Assembly (NCBI RefSeq): GCF_011683955.1
Contig: NZ_JAAQPI010000005.1
Coordinates: 124,001 to 188,000 of the forward strand
Direction: 5' to 3'
From: Pseudomaricurvus alkylphenolicus
GTDB lineage: Bacteria > Pseudomonadota > Gammaproteobacteria > Pseudomonadales > Cellvibrionaceae
DNA length: 64,000 nt
The notes beneath the pieces are model-generated. The model saw nothing but the letters and a program-made list of their open reading frames with translations, was not told where the DNA came from and searched no databases. Below are positions 9,033 to 17,905 of this stretch, piece after piece; within the stretch, counting starts at the first letter, position 1; every line of letters begins with the position of its first letter. A program made the position numbers and the translations under genes.

Positions 9033-11012
9033 ATGAACTCTGAATTTAAACCGGAAAACCTGAAAGACGTCGAAATCTTTGACCCCCGCGATATGACTCC
9101 CGTTGTGCCGCTGGAAAAAGCGGAAAGCGCCAGCCATTGGGAAGTGCGTACCCAGGAGCAACCCTACGCCTTCCTGAGTGACAAAAAGGTCGATGAAAAG
9201 AATCGCTACGGCCAGTTGATCGACCTGGTGGACCTGACGGGATTGCCCGCCGAACGCTCCATGTACATCAACGAAAATCCGGACGTGGGGGTGAATCCCA
9301 ACCGCAACAAACAGCACGGTTTTTTCTTTACCGCCGACAATTGTATCGGTTGCCACGCCTGTGAAGCGGCCTGTTCGGAGAAAAACGAAAACCCGGCACA
9401 TCTGGCGTTTCGTTCGGTAGGTTATGTGGAAGGGGGCAGTTACCCTGACTACAAGCGCATGAATATATCCATGGCCTGTAACCACTGTGACAACCCGGTG
9501 TGTCTGAAGGGCTGCCCGACCCGCGCTTATACCAAACACGCTGAATACGGTGCGGTCTTGCAGGACCCGGAGACCTGTTTTGGTTGCGGTTACTGTACAT
9601 GGGTTTGCCCTTACAATGCGCCGCAGTTGGATCCGGTGAAGGGGCAGGTGTCCAAATGTAATATGTGTGTGGACCGGCTCGAAGTCGGACTTAAACCCGC
9701 CTGCGTGTCTGCCTGTGTTGGCAATGCGCTGGACTTTGGTGTAGTTGAGAATGTTCCCGAAAACCGCGAGCAGGCCAAGTGTTCGATTCCCGGTTTCCCG
9801 ACACCGGAGATTACTCACCCGAATATTCGTTTCCAGCAGACCAAAACTCTGCCCAATGAAATGATGCGTACTGATTCCATGCCGGTAAAATACCGTAAGG
9901 AAGAGGACGGTTCGTTTATTCCGATGGTGGATCAGAAGAAGGGTAAGGAGAAACACTGGAACTTTGCAAAACTGAGTTCCCGTGAGAATCCGTTGGTGCT
10001 GTTTACTCTGGCCATGCAGGGTGTGATGGGGGCGTTTGCGTTAACGTTCCTGGGCAGTTTGCTGGGTGTGGGATTCCTGGAAGCCTTCAGAGCGAGCAGC
10101 GTTTATGTCCCCTTGTTGATCGTGTGCCTGGTGATCGGTGCTGCCGGTAACTTTATGTCGGCGATGCATCTGGGTAAACCGCATCGTTTTTATCGCGGTT
10201 TTAACAACCTGCGTCATTCGCCGATGTCTCGTGAGATTTTGGGTGTTGCCGGGTTTATGGCCACTCTGGGATTCCATACCTTGTTTTCGCTGCCGGCCAA
10301 TGGGGTGTTTCAGTCGCTGTATTCCGGGTTGATAGGTGCTGATATCAGTGCATTGATCAGTGTTGAGACGGCCACGTCAATTGCCGATGGTTTTGGTGTG
10401 TTGTGTCTGGCGTTTATTGCCTTTGGTCTCTACTACATGACTCGCTGTTACCGCATTGAGGCGCGTCCGTTCTGGAATCACTATCAGGTGAATACCGCGT
10501 TTGTGGGCAATCTTATTTCTCTGGGTGGTTTGCTCGGGGGTGGTACGTTGGTGGTGTCGCTGGTGATTGCCGGGGTGGATTATCAGGCGGCGTTGGTTAG
10601 CTGTGGTGCTCTGGTGTGCCTGGGTATTGCTCTGGAAGGGCTTGGGTTATTGGGGCACCATCGTGACATGAGCAGTGCCAATCATGAGGGGGCGGCCTCT
10701 CATTACATTCAGTGTACGACCTTTGGTAAGACTTATATTCTGCGTAATGTCTTGCTGATGGTTAATCTGGTTCTGGCTTCTGCGCTGACCTTGAGTGCCG
10801 CGACTGGCGTAGTTGCTCTGGCGGGTTGGTTGATGGTTGCTCTGGTTTTGGTGATGACTTGTCTGATTGGTCGTGCTCTGTTTTATGTATTGGTGATTCC
10901 GACCACTATGCCTGGGGCGTTCTTCTGGAAGAACAAGGGCTTTGAGGAGCATGCTCGCGATATCGGTTTGGCTGAGATGCCGCAGGTTGGGGTAGTGCCG
11001 CACGTTCATTGA
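9033..11012 (+). CDS. Fused 4Fe-4S electron-transfer subunit and DmsC-type membrane anchor
   Basis: 659 aa from the ATG at 9033, preceded by GGGGAT; an in-frame start at 9018 is less likely. An N-terminal extension of ~100 residues leads into a DmsB/NrfC-like ferredoxin region with four Cys clusters (CIGCHACEAACSEKN, CNHCDNPVCLKGCP, CFGCGYCTWVCPYNAP, CNMCVDR...CVSACVGNA). From about residue 310 to the end is a DmsC-like anchor with about eight hydrophobic helices. In E. coli DMSO reductase these are separate DmsB and DmsC proteins. The fusion would carry electrons between the quinone pool and the upstream catalytic subunit. Confidence 0.85.
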   Translation: MNSEFKPENLKDVEIFDPRDMTPVVPLEKAESASHWEVRTQEQPYAFLSDKKVDEKNRYGQLIDLVDLTGLPAERSMYINENPDVGVNPNRNKQHGFFFTADNCIGCHACEAACSEKNENPAHLAFRSVGYVEGGSYPDYKRMNISMACNHCDNPVCLKGCPTRAYTKHAEYGAVLQDPETCFGCGYCTWVCPYNAPQLDPVKGQVSKCNMCVDRLEVGLKPACVSACVGNALDFGVVENVPENREQAKCSIPGFPTPEITHPNIRFQQTKTLPNEMMRTDSMPVKYRKEEDGSFIPMVDQKKGKEKHWNFAKLSSRENPLVLFTLAMQGVMGAFALTFLGSLLGVGFLEAFRASSVYVPLLIVCLVIGAAGNFMSAMHLGKPHRFYRGFNNLRHSPMSREILGVAGFMATLGFHTLFSLPANGVFQSLYSGLIGADISALISVETATSIADGFGVLCLAFIAFGLYYMTRCYRIEARPFWNHYQVNTAFVGNLISLGGLLGGGTLVVSLVIAGVDYQAALVSCGALVCLGIALEGLGLLGHHRDMSSANHEGAASHYIQCTTFGKTYILRNVLLMVNLVLASALTLSAATGVVALAGWLMVALVLVMTCLIGRALFYVLVIPTTMPGAFFWKNKGFEEHARDIGLAEMPQVGVVPHVH

Positions 11013-11086
11013 TTTTAGGGATTGTTCGGGCTGCGGAGTTAGGTCGTAGCTCCTCTTGGTCGTCGGGTTTTGTGCCACAACGGCGA

Positions 11087-11220
11087 CTGGGGGAGTCATT
11101 TCCGAAGCTCTTCGGCGCCCCTCCGGGGTTCCCTCAGTCCCCAAAGAGCCCGGCAAAAAACGCCGGTCTCTTTTGCTCCTTCGGCGCTCTCGTTTTACGC
11201 TTCGGAAATAACTCCCCCAG
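11087..11220 (+). repeat. Structured palindromic repeat, copy 1
   Basis: Outer arms 11087-11108 and 11199-11220 are 22-nt inverted repeats with one mismatch. Inside, GAGCCCGGC (11146-11154) pairs with GCCGGTCTC (11162-11170) except at one position. Shared words with the two copies at 56.3-56.8 kb are CCCTCAGTC, CCCGGCAAAAAACGCCGGT and TTCGGCG. It lies 74 nt past the end of the molybdoenzyme operon and may act as a terminator or mRNA stabiliser. Confidence 0.85.
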
Positions 11221-11282
11221 CCACCTTTTACTTTTGTGGTTCGTCGAATGTGGTGCCTCAACCCAAAAAACCAGGAAAAACC

Positions 11283-11663
11283 ATGACCCTGCTGGACCTG
11301 ATCAACAAAACCTGCCTTATCGGCCTAAGCTACTTCGACCTGGACGGCGAACTCCTCAAACAATCTCAACTCTGCGGCACTGTGATTGGAGCGGACGAAG
11401 AGCAGGGTATCTCCGTGCAGCTGCAGGGCCAACCCGTTGCCGAAGGCGAAAAGCCCCCGGTCTTTATCCTGCCACCAAACCTGTCTCCCTGGTTTATCGC
11501 CCCTGAGGGCCACTACAAAAATGCCGAATCTGGGGTGGATATCCAAAACCCTGACTATCTGGTCACCTGGGATATCTACAAAACCGTCAAAGACACACCG
11601 GAAGGCGAGCACGAGTGGTGGGAATGGGTGCCTCGGACCGCGCCGCCACAGGTTGGCGCTTGA
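11283..11663 (+). CDS. Conserved hypothetical protein, 126 aa
   Basis: The start MTLLDLINKTCLIGLSYFDL follows an AGGAAAAACC stretch. I do not recognise a named domain. It is a soluble, acidic, Trp-rich protein with mixed beta-strand character (GTVIGADEEQGISVQL, then FILPPNLSPWF, EHEWWEWVP) and no signal peptide or membrane helix. An in-frame extension to 11070 exists but runs through the palindromic repeat, so I reject it. It stands alone between the repeat and a candidate small RNA. Function unknown. Confidence 0.65.
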   Translation: MTLLDLINKTCLIGLSYFDLDGELLKQSQLCGTVIGADEEQGISVQLQGQPVAEGEKPPVFILPPNLSPWFIAPEGHYKNAESGVDIQNPDYLVTWDIYKTVKDTPEGEHEWWEWVPRTAPPQVGA

Positions 11664-11755
11664 TATCGCTGTAATTGGTATAGGGTAAGCACTGGTCGAT
11701 CGCAAAGCGATCAAAAAGTCTATGGTTTGTCCTGCCAAGAGTCGCTCAAAAAAAT

Positions 11756-11785
11756 TTGATAAAAAATTGAGAAAATTTTTATAAA
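11756..11785 (+). promoter_or_regulatory. Candidate promoter of the orphan small transcript
   Basis: TTGATA (11756-11761) and TATAAA (11780-11785) are separated by 18 nt in a very A/T-rich stretch, a plausible sigma-70 promoter. No protein-coding gene starts downstream before the terminator at 11851-11878. Confidence 0.4.
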
Positions 11786-11791
11786 TTTGTG

Positions 11792-11878
11792 AACTTTTCC
11801 GGAGAGCCCCAGTCTGAGTTAACAGATTGTAGTGACTCTCTCCTCGCTTTGCCCCGACCTGGTTCGGGGCTTTTTATT
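11792..11878 (+). ncRNA. Candidate small RNA (~87 nt)
   Basis: The interval between a sigma-70-like promoter and a strong terminator has no reading frame with a start and ribosome site. It can fold: GGAGAG (11801-11806) plus AGTC (11811-11814) pairs with GACT (11834-11837) plus CTCTCC (11838-11843), with CCCC left as a bulge. The terminator hairpin follows. I recognise no known RNA family. The evidence is positional and structural only. Confidence 0.4.
11851..11878 (+). terminator. Rho-independent terminator
   Basis: GCCCCGA and TCGGGGC form a 7-bp stem around a 6-nt loop, followed directly by TTTTTATTTT. It lies about 190 nt after the nearest upstream stop codon, so it probably ends the candidate small RNA. 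Confidence 0.8.
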
Positions 11879-12077
11879 TTCTGACCCCCAAAAATTCGCT
11901 CCCCGCGTCGCCCCGCACTGGCTCTCAACGCCATCCCATCTCCCAGTGACAGTCAGATTCCCGGCGATGTACTACTTTAAGTATCACAGCGGCGGGTGAA
12001 TGGGTATATATAACTATTTGATATTTAAGGATTAGTTTCTATTTCCTGTGCTCCAAAATAGTTATTGCATCTCAATA

Positions 12078-12116
12078 TGACACAAAAAACCAGTTTAAAA
12101 ATAAAATCACGTGTCA
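12078..12116. promoter_or_regulatory. PaaX-like operator upstream of paaZ
   Basis: TGACAC (12078-12083) and GTGTCA (12111-12116) are perfectly inverted and 27 nt apart, ending about 80 nt before paaZ. The same widely spaced design, TGAYAC-N27/28-GTRTCA, occurs before paaG and paaA, which argues for one regulator, most simply the PaaX encoded at 62160-63080. Confidence 0.6.
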
Positions 12117-12194
12117 TACAATCGTCGGCTACCAAAACACAAAGAAGGGCTCATAAGTCATATTGGGCCAGATTAACCAAAGAGGTCATTGCGG

Positions 12195-14240
12195 ATGAAA
12201 GTTCAGAGCTATGTGTCTGGCCAGTGGGTTGAAGGTCAGTCCTCAGGTGTCGAGGTCTACAACGCGGTAAATGGCGAGGCCGTTGGTGTCGTCTCCAGCG
12301 ACGGAATCGACTTTAAGGCTGTCGTGGAATACGGTCGCGAAAAGGGCGGTGCGGCCCTGCGTGCCATGACCTTCCACGAACGGGCCAACATGCTCAAAGC
12401 CATGGCCAAACACCTGATGGAAAAGAAAGAAGACTTCTATCGGGTATCCGCCTGGACCGGTGCCACCCGTTCCGACAGCTGGGTGGATATCGAGGGTGGT
12501 ATCGGCACTGTCTTTACCTATGCCAGCCTGGTGCGTCGCGAGCTGGCCAACGAAACCTTCCTGGTCGAGGGGCCGGCCGAAGGCCTGTCCCGCAATGGCA
12601 CCTTTATCGGTCGCCATATCCTGGTGCCCAAAGAAGGCGTCGCGGTTCACATCAATGCTTTTAACTTCCCCTGCTGGGGCATGCTCGAAAAGATCGCCCC
12701 CTGCCTGGCCGCCGGTATGCCGGTGATCGTCAAGCCGGGTACGGCGTCCGGCTATCTGACCGAAGTGATGGTGAAAGAAATTATCGCCTCCGGCATTTTG
12801 CCTGAAGGCGCCATGCAGCTGATCAGCGGCAGCGTGGGCGACCTGTTGGATCATCTCAACGAACAGGATGTGGTGACCTTTACCGGCTCCGCTTCCACCG
12901 GCCAGAAGCTCAAGACCCACCCCAATATCGTTGCCAACTCCATTCCCTTCACGATGGAAGCGGACTCACTGAACTGCAGTATTCTGGGCACTGATGTTGA
13001 GCCGGGCTCTCCGGAATTTGATCTGTTTGTGAAAGGCGTTGCCACGGAAATGACCGTCAAGGCCGGTCAGAAGTGTACCGCCATTCGCCGTGCCATCGTG
13101 CCCCAGAATCGCGTTGAAGCTGTGTCCGAAGCACTTCAGGCCCGTCTCGCCAAGGCCACTTTGGGTGATCCATCCGTCGAGGGTGTGCGCATGGGGCCTC
13201 TGGTAGGGCGTTCGCAGATGGAAGACGTGTGGCAGAAAGTTGAGGAACTGAAACAGTCCTCCGAAATCATTTACGGCGGCAGCCGTGATTTTGAAATCGT
13301 CGGAGGCGATGCCGACAAGGGCGCTTTCTTCCCGGCGACGCTGATGTACTGCGACAAGCCCTTGACCGAAGAAACTCCTCATGCGGTAGAGGCCTTTGGT
13401 CCCGTTTCCACACTGATGCCTTACGACAGCACCGAGGACGCCATCGCCATTGCCAAACTGGGCAAGGGTTCACTGGCTGGATCTCTGGTTACGGCTGATA
13501 ATGATATCGCTGCCAAGGTCATTCTGGGCACTGCGGCTTATCATGGCCGTATGCTGGTATTGAACCAGGAGTGTGCCAAGGAATCCACCGGTCACGGTTC
13601 TCCGCTGGCGACACTGGTTCACGGGGGTCCCGGTCGCGCCGGTGGTGGCGAGGAGCTGGGCGGCCTGCGCGCAGTGAAGCACTATATGCAGCGTACGGCA
13701 ATCCAGGGCAGCCCAACCACCCTGACCGCTATTACCAAGGAATTCAATCCGGGCTCCGAGCAGCTGACTTCCGACGTGCATCCGTTCCGTCGCAAGTTTG
13801 AAGACCTGCGTATCGGTGAAACCCTGGTTACCCACCGTCGCACGATCACCGAAGCCGATATTGTTAACTTCGGTTGTGTTTCCGGCGATCACTTTTACGC
13901 GCACTTTGACGAAATGGCAGCCAAGGACTCCTTCTTTGGCAAGCGTGTGGCGCACGGCTATCTGATTATTTCCGCTGCAGCCGGTATGTTTGTGGATCCC
14001 GCACCTGGTCCCGTTATTGCCAACTACGGTCTTGAAAACCTGCGCTTTATCGAGCCTGTGGGTATTGGTGACACTATCCAGACACGCATTACCTGTAAGC
14101 GTAAGATCCTTAAGGACAAGCGTCCGGATGAAGATCTGCGCACCGGTGTGGTGGAGTGGGACATCGAGGTGAAGAATCAGAATGATGAACCCGTCGCCAT
14201 CTACAGCATCATGACGTTGGTGGAATCCAAACAACAGTAA
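12195..14240 (+). CDS. paaZ: Bifunctional oxepin-CoA hydrolase / semialdehyde dehydrogenase PaaZ
   Basis: 681 aa from the ATG at 12195, the usual PaaZ length; a TTG two codons upstream is not preferred. The N-terminal aldehyde dehydrogenase domain (~1-520) has Cys294 in [14 protein letters not shown]. The C-terminal MaoC-like hydratase domain (~535-680) has Asp565 and His570 in GDHFYAH. PaaZ opens oxepin-CoA and oxidises the resulting aldehyde to 3-oxo-5,6-dehydrosuberyl-CoA in aerobic phenylacetate degradation. It sits ~40 kb from the other paa genes and carries its own copy of the shared operator. An EthD protein follows closely. Confidence 0.95.
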   Translation: MKVQSYVSGQWVEGQSSGVEVYNAVNGEAVGVVSSDGIDFKAVVEYGREKGGAALRAMTFHERANMLKAMAKHLMEKKEDFYRVSAWTGATRSDSWVDIEGGIGTVFTYASLVRRELANETFLVEGPAEGLSRNGTFIGRHILVPKEGVAVHINAFNFPCWGMLEKIAPCLAAGMPVIVKPGTASGYLTEVMVKEIIASGILPEGAMQLISGSVGDLLDHLNEQDVVTFTGSASTGQKLKTHPNIVANSIPFTMEADSLNCSILGTDVEPGSPEFDLFVKGVATEMTVKAGQKCTAIRRAIVPQNRVEAVSEALQARLAKATLGDPSVEGVRMGPLVGRSQMEDVWQKVEELKQSSEIIYGGSRDFEIVGGDADKGAFFPATLMYCDKPLTEETPHAVEAFGPVSTLMPYDSTEDAIAIAKLGKGSLAGSLVTADNDIAAKVILGTAAYHGRMLVLNQECAKESTGHGSPLATLVHGGPGRAGGGEELGGLRAVKHYMQRTAIQGSPTTLTAITKEFNPGSEQLTSDVHPFRRKFEDLRIGETLVTHRRTITEADIVNFGCVSGDHFYAHFDEMAAKDSFFGKRVAHGYLIISAAAGMFVDPAPGPVIANYGLENLRFIEPVGIGDTIQTRITCKRKILKDKRPDEDLRTGVVEWDIEVKNQNDEPVAIYSIMTLVESKQQ

Positions 14241-14255
14241 AAGGAAGTTATGACG

Positions 14256-14570
14256 ATGTTCAGTCTCACAGTGACTTATCCCGCCGTTGAAGGCGCCAGG
14301 TTTGACATGGACTACTACACCGGCAGTCATCTGGCATTGGTGCAAGAAAAGTTTGGTCCTCACGGGCTTAAACAGATCGTTCTGCGCACCGGCGCCGCCA
14401 ATAAACCCATGGGTGATGCCAGGGAGTTTGCCTCGGTGGATTTGGTGTTTGAAAGTCTTGATGCCTTCAAAGCCGCCACCGGCGCCGAAGGCAAAACCAT
14501 CAATGCGGACATTCCCAACTACACCGATGCCGAAGCCGTCTACAGCTTCTCCGAGATTGAGATTCTTTGA
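14256..14570 (+). CDS. EthD-family small protein
   Basis: 104 aa; the start at 14256 is chosen because AAGGAAG ends 8 nt upstream, though an ATG at 14250 is also in frame. The FSLTVTYPAVEGARFDMDYY opening, then SHLALVQEKFG, is typical of EthD, a ferredoxin-like dimeric alpha-beta barrel fold. EthD proteins accompany oxidative catabolic genes, but their reaction is mostly unknown. It begins 15 nt after paaZ and ends before a terminator-like hairpin, so it is probably co-transcribed with paaZ. It is not a standard paa gene. Confidence 0.8.
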   Translation: MFSLTVTYPAVEGARFDMDYYTGSHLALVQEKFGPHGLKQIVLRTGAANKPMGDAREFASVDLVFESLDAFKAATGAEGKTINADIPNYTDAEAVYSFSEIEIL

Positions 14571-14616
14571 CGAGTGGTACTGGCATTGTCTGAACGGTAA
14601 TAGCCGGTACCGACCA

Positions 14617-14643
14617 GACTGGCGGTCGAAATGCCCGCCAGTC
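14617..14643 (+). terminator. Terminator-like hairpin after the EthD gene
   Basis: GACTGGCGG (14617-14625) pairs perfectly with CCGCCAGTC (14635-14643), followed by a pyrimidine-rich tail (CCCTCCTTTTCTTCC). The tail is weak for an intrinsic terminator but the position is right. Confidence 0.5.
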
Positions 14644-14760
14644 AATTCCCTCCTTTTCTTCCTCTCTATAGTCCTCGACCTGCGCTCGTGATTCTATGCT
14701 GGTTCTCCTGTCGCGCCTGGGCTATATTGCCCTTGGCCGTGAAAAAGGAGACGCAGCTAG

Positions 14761-16182
14761 ATGACATTGAGGTTCGGCACCCTGAGTACCTTTGACGACG
14801 ATGCCCTGGGAACCTTAGATGCCGTTGGCATTGCCAAGGCCATCGCCGACAAAGAGGTGACGGCTCGCGAAGTCATGGAAGCGGCGATGGACCGGGCGGC
14901 GAAAATCAACCCCAGGCTCAATGCCATTGTGGCAGATTGCCCAGTTCAGGCAAGGAACAAAGTCGGTCAATTGTCTCCCGGCGTTTTTAGTGGGGTGCCG
15001 ACGTATGTCAAGGATAACCACCCCTTCAAAGGCCTGCCGACCCGGCAGGGGTCTTTATCGATTCCCATCAAATACGAAATCGAATCGTCCGAGTTTGTGC
15101 GTCAGTATGAATCCACCGGCGTGGTGGTGTTGGGTAAAAGCTCCATGCCCGAGTTTGGGCTGACTGGCACTACGGAGCCACTGTTGGGCGGCGCCACCCG
15201 CAACCCATGGAATCCGGATTATTCTGCCGGCGGATCATCGGGCGGTTCGGCCGCATTGGTGGCCTCCGGAGTGGTACCCATCGCCCACGCCAACGACGGT
15301 GGCGGCTCGATTCGAATACCGGCATCCTGCTGCGGATTGGTGGGGCTTAAACCCTCCCGAGGTCGGTTGTTAAGTACAACCTCCATGGAAACCCTGCCGC
15401 TTCGAGTGACGGTCGAAGGTGTACTGACGCGAACGGTCAGGGACACGGCCGCTTTTTTCTATGGGGCGGAACAGCATTTTACCAACTCTGCATTGCCGGC
15501 CATCGGCGAGGTACGTCATCCTGTCAAAGAACGCCTCAGGGTCGGGGTTTTTGTCAACAAGTTTGATGGCAGCCGCTGCGAGCACGAAGTCGAAAACGCG
15601 ACCTTGTCTGTGGCAGAGCTTTGCCAGAATCTGGGACATTTTGTGGAGGAGATTGATTGCCCGTTTTCCCCAAGATTGGTTGACGATTTTACCCATTACT
15701 GGGCCTTCTTGGGATTTGCTATTTATTGGTTTGGCAAAACTTCACTGGGTGACGAATACCTGCGTAAATACACAGAGCCCTGGACTCGGGCGCTGGCGAA
15801 ACGCGCGACTCGCCAGTTGTGGAAACTGCCCCTGGTGCTTTCACGGTTGAGGAAATTCGAAGCGCAATATCAGCAGATTTTCCAGAAGTACGATGTATTG
15901 CTGAGCCCAACGCTCGGCACTACACCGCCTGTGCTCGGACATCTCGGTCCCGACGTGGAGTTTGAGACTGCCTACGAGCGACTGCAGAATTTTGCCCCTT
16001 TTACGTTGTTTCAAAACGCTGCCGGTGCGCCGGCGATCTCACTGCCTCTGGCGAGGAGTCAAGCCGGCCTGCCCATAGGAGTCCAATTCGCCTCAGGGGT
16101 AGGGCGAGAGCGAATGCTTCTGGAACTGGCCTACGAGCTGGAACAGGCAAGTCCCTGGGATCACCTCAGTATGAATTTGTAA
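14761..16182 (+). CDS. Amidase-signature family hydrolase
   Basis: 473 aa. The amidase signature is intact. The catalytic Lys lies in [13 protein letters not shown], and the Gly/Ser-rich core [16 protein letters not shown] is followed by [20 protein letters not shown], which hold the cis-Ser and nucleophile Ser. No signal peptide, so cytosolic. The family hydrolyses amides, and some members esters; the substrate here is unknown. AAAAAGGAG lies about 10 nt before the start. It sits between the paaZ/EthD pair and a TetR/GST pair, all on the plus strand, with its own likely promoter region. Confidence 0.88.
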   Translation: MTLRFGTLSTFDDDALGTLDAVGIAKAIADKEVTAREVMEAAMDRAAKINPRLNAIVADCPVQARNKVGQLSPGVFSGVPTYVKDNHPFKGLPTRQGSLSIPIKYEIESSEFVRQYESTGVVVLGKSSMPEFGLTGTTEPLLGGATRNPWNPDYSAGGSSGGSAALVASGVVPIAHANDGGGSIRIPASCCGLVGLKPSRGRLLSTTSMETLPLRVTVEGVLTRTVRDTAAFFYGAEQHFTNSALPAIGEVRHPVKERLRVGVFVNKFDGSRCEHEVENATLSVAELCQNLGHFVEEIDCPFSPRLVDDFTHYWAFLGFAIYWFGKTSLGDEYLRKYTEPWTRALAKRATRQLWKLPLVLSRLRKFEAQYQQIFQKYDVLLSPTLGTTPPVLGHLGPDVEFETAYERLQNFAPFTLFQNAAGAPAISLPLARSQAGLPIGVQFASGVGRERMLLELAYELEQASPWDHLSMNL

Positions 16183-16273
16183 CCGGCCTGAATTTGACCC
16201 TCGTAATCGTACCTCCTATTATGATCGTCTAATTAAAACTGGTCTTATGGTCGAGTTTTAGGTGTCTGATCAA

Positions 16274-16963
16274 ATGGGAGTATCCGCGCGAAAGCAAACG
16301 GCGGAAAATCAAATGAGCGAACAACAGCTAACCCCCAAACGAACCCGCCGATCCGGTACCCAGGCCCGAGGCAGGGCCAGACGCGATTTATTGCTGAACG
16401 CGGCCGCGGAGTTATTGGCAGAGAAGGAACTGGAGGAGATCACTTTTAACGAAGTGGCCCTGCACGCCGGTGTGCCTAAGGGCTCGGCCTATCATTTTTA
16501 TGCCAATATTTCTGACGTCTACTCAGCTCTTACCAAGCGTATAGGCGAAGAGCTGCTCGAATGTCTGGCGCAGCCTCTGGAAGGGCATTCTCTGAAGCGG
16601 TGGGAAGACGCCATCGAAGTCTTCTGTGATCGCGCTGTCACCTTCTATGCCGAGCGCCCGGATGCGCGGCAGTTGCTGATCGGTGGCAAGACACCGCCGC
16701 AATATAAACGCACAGATCGGGAAAACGACCGCCGTATCGGTGAGCTGATGCTCAATTATCTTGATCTGTTTTTCGATGTTCCCAAGATGCCAAATCGGGA
16801 AGACATTCTATTCTTTACCGTTGAAATCATTGACCTGATGTATTGCTTGTCGATGATTCACCATAATCACATCACCCCGTCCATGGCGGCGGAGGCGAAG
16901 CGTGCAGGTATCGCTTATTTGCGCTCGTATCTGCCGGCGGAGCTCGCCTTGCGTGATTGTTAA
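16274..16963 (+). CDS. TetR-family transcriptional regulator
   Basis: 229 aa from the ATG at 16274; a GTG at 16262 and an ATG at 16313 are also in frame. A basic N-terminal tail (TPKRTRRSGTQARGRARRD) leads into a TetR helix-turn-helix (FNEVALHAGVPKGSAYHFY). The C-terminal ligand domain is helical and unassigned. It follows the amidase gene by under 100 nt and is followed by a GST gene 23 nt later, so it may control either. No operator was identified. Confidence 0.85.
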   Translation: MGVSARKQTAENQMSEQQLTPKRTRRSGTQARGRARRDLLLNAAAELLAEKELEEITFNEVALHAGVPKGSAYHFYANISDVYSALTKRIGEELLECLAQPLEGHSLKRWEDAIEVFCDRAVTFYAERPDARQLLIGGKTPPQYKRTDRENDRRIGELMLNYLDLFFDVPKMPNREDILFFTVEIIDLMYCLSMIHHNHITPSMAAEAKRAGIAYLRSYLPAELALRDC

Positions 16964-16986
16964 AAACCTGACGAGGAATGGTCATC

Positions 16987-17625
16987 ATGAAAGTGTTTGG
17001 AGTACCCCAAAGCCGTTCAACCCGCGTTACCTGGATGATGGAAGAGGTAGGGCAGGACTATGAATTTGATCCTATCGATTTTTATGCGGGGGAAAACCGC
17101 TCGGAGCAGTACCTGGCGGTGAATCCGTCAGGAAAGGTGCCGGCTCTGCAGGATGGTGACCTGGTGTTGCTGGAATCCGGTGCCATTGTGACCTACTTGG
17201 GAGATAAACACCCGCACAGCGGCCTGGTGCCAAAGGCGGGTACCCAAGATCGCGCCCGTCACGACCAGTGGTGCTATTTCGCACTGACCGAACTGGAGCA
17301 GCCGCTCTGGACCTTGGGTAAACACCGCTTCGCCCTACCCGAAGAGCATCGTGTGCCGGCCATCTTTGATTGTGCTGCCTGGGAGTACCAAAAGGCGCTG
17401 AAACTGCTTTCCGGTGGTCTCGGCGACAATCCCTACATTCTTGGCAGCCAGTTCAGCGCGGCGGATATCCTGCTGGGGCATACCCTCAATTGGGGTGTCT
17501 CTTTCAATCAACCTTTGGAATTCGACAATCTCGCAGCCTACCGCGACCGCCTCAATGAACGGCCCGCTCTGGCCCGGGCCCGGGCCAAAGAGGAGGCGGC
17601 CAAGGAGCGAAAAGCCAAAGATTGA
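16987..17625 (+). CDS. Glutathione S-transferase family protein
   Basis: 212 aa from the ATG at 16987, set by a GAGGA 8-9 nt upstream; the in-frame ATG at 16978 would be too close to it. The N-terminal thioredoxin-like domain shows VFGVPQSRSTRVTWMMEEVG, NPSGKVPALQDGD and LLESGAIVTYLGD, the glutathione-binding cis-Pro and Glu-Ser motifs. The C-terminal helical domain has the FSAADILLGHTL N-capping motif. It likely conjugates or reduces electrophiles. The C-terminus ends in a Lys/Glu-rich tail. Confidence 0.88.
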   Translation: MKVFGVPQSRSTRVTWMMEEVGQDYEFDPIDFYAGENRSEQYLAVNPSGKVPALQDGDLVLLESGAIVTYLGDKHPHSGLVPKAGTQDRARHDQWCYFALTELEQPLWTLGKHRFALPEEHRVPAIFDCAAWEYQKALKLLSGGLGDNPYILGSQFSAADILLGHTLNWGVSFNQPLEFDNLAAYRDRLNERPALARARAKEEAAKERKAKD

Positions 17626-17905
17626 CGGGGGCCTAAGCAGACGCGGCGGGGGATTGCTGTCAACTTTGGGTTGACGCCTGCCGCAGGTTTTATCGGGTAG
17701 ACTAGGGCGGCAACCCCACGGGTGTTGCCGAAAACTAAAAAGTTGTAAGACCAATTATCATATTAAGGTCACAGAAAAGCAGCAAATTGATAACAAAGTG
17801 CGTTCAGGTCGCGCATTTTTGGTTCAAATGTTGATTTACGCGCCGTATAATGTGCGCCGCTTTGTTTGAGCCAACCCACGATAACAACGAATTTCACAAG
17901 GCCGC

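Noticed and set aside
9900-11000. Shift toward T-ending Gly/Ala/Val codons in the DmsC half, also seen in paaJ
   Set aside because: It is a mild change by eye within normal genes and not enough to claim gene transfer without codon statistics.
10647-11261. Minus-strand frame that shares peptide words with a minus-strand frame at 56060-56626
   Set aside because: The similarity comes from the palindromic repeat being translated by chance in both; the rest of each frame is antisense to a real gene.
17706-17729. CGGCAAC...GTTGCCG hairpin after the GST gene as a terminator
   Set aside because: The stem is real but is followed by an A-rich, not T-rich, stretch on the plus strand, so terminator function is doubtful.
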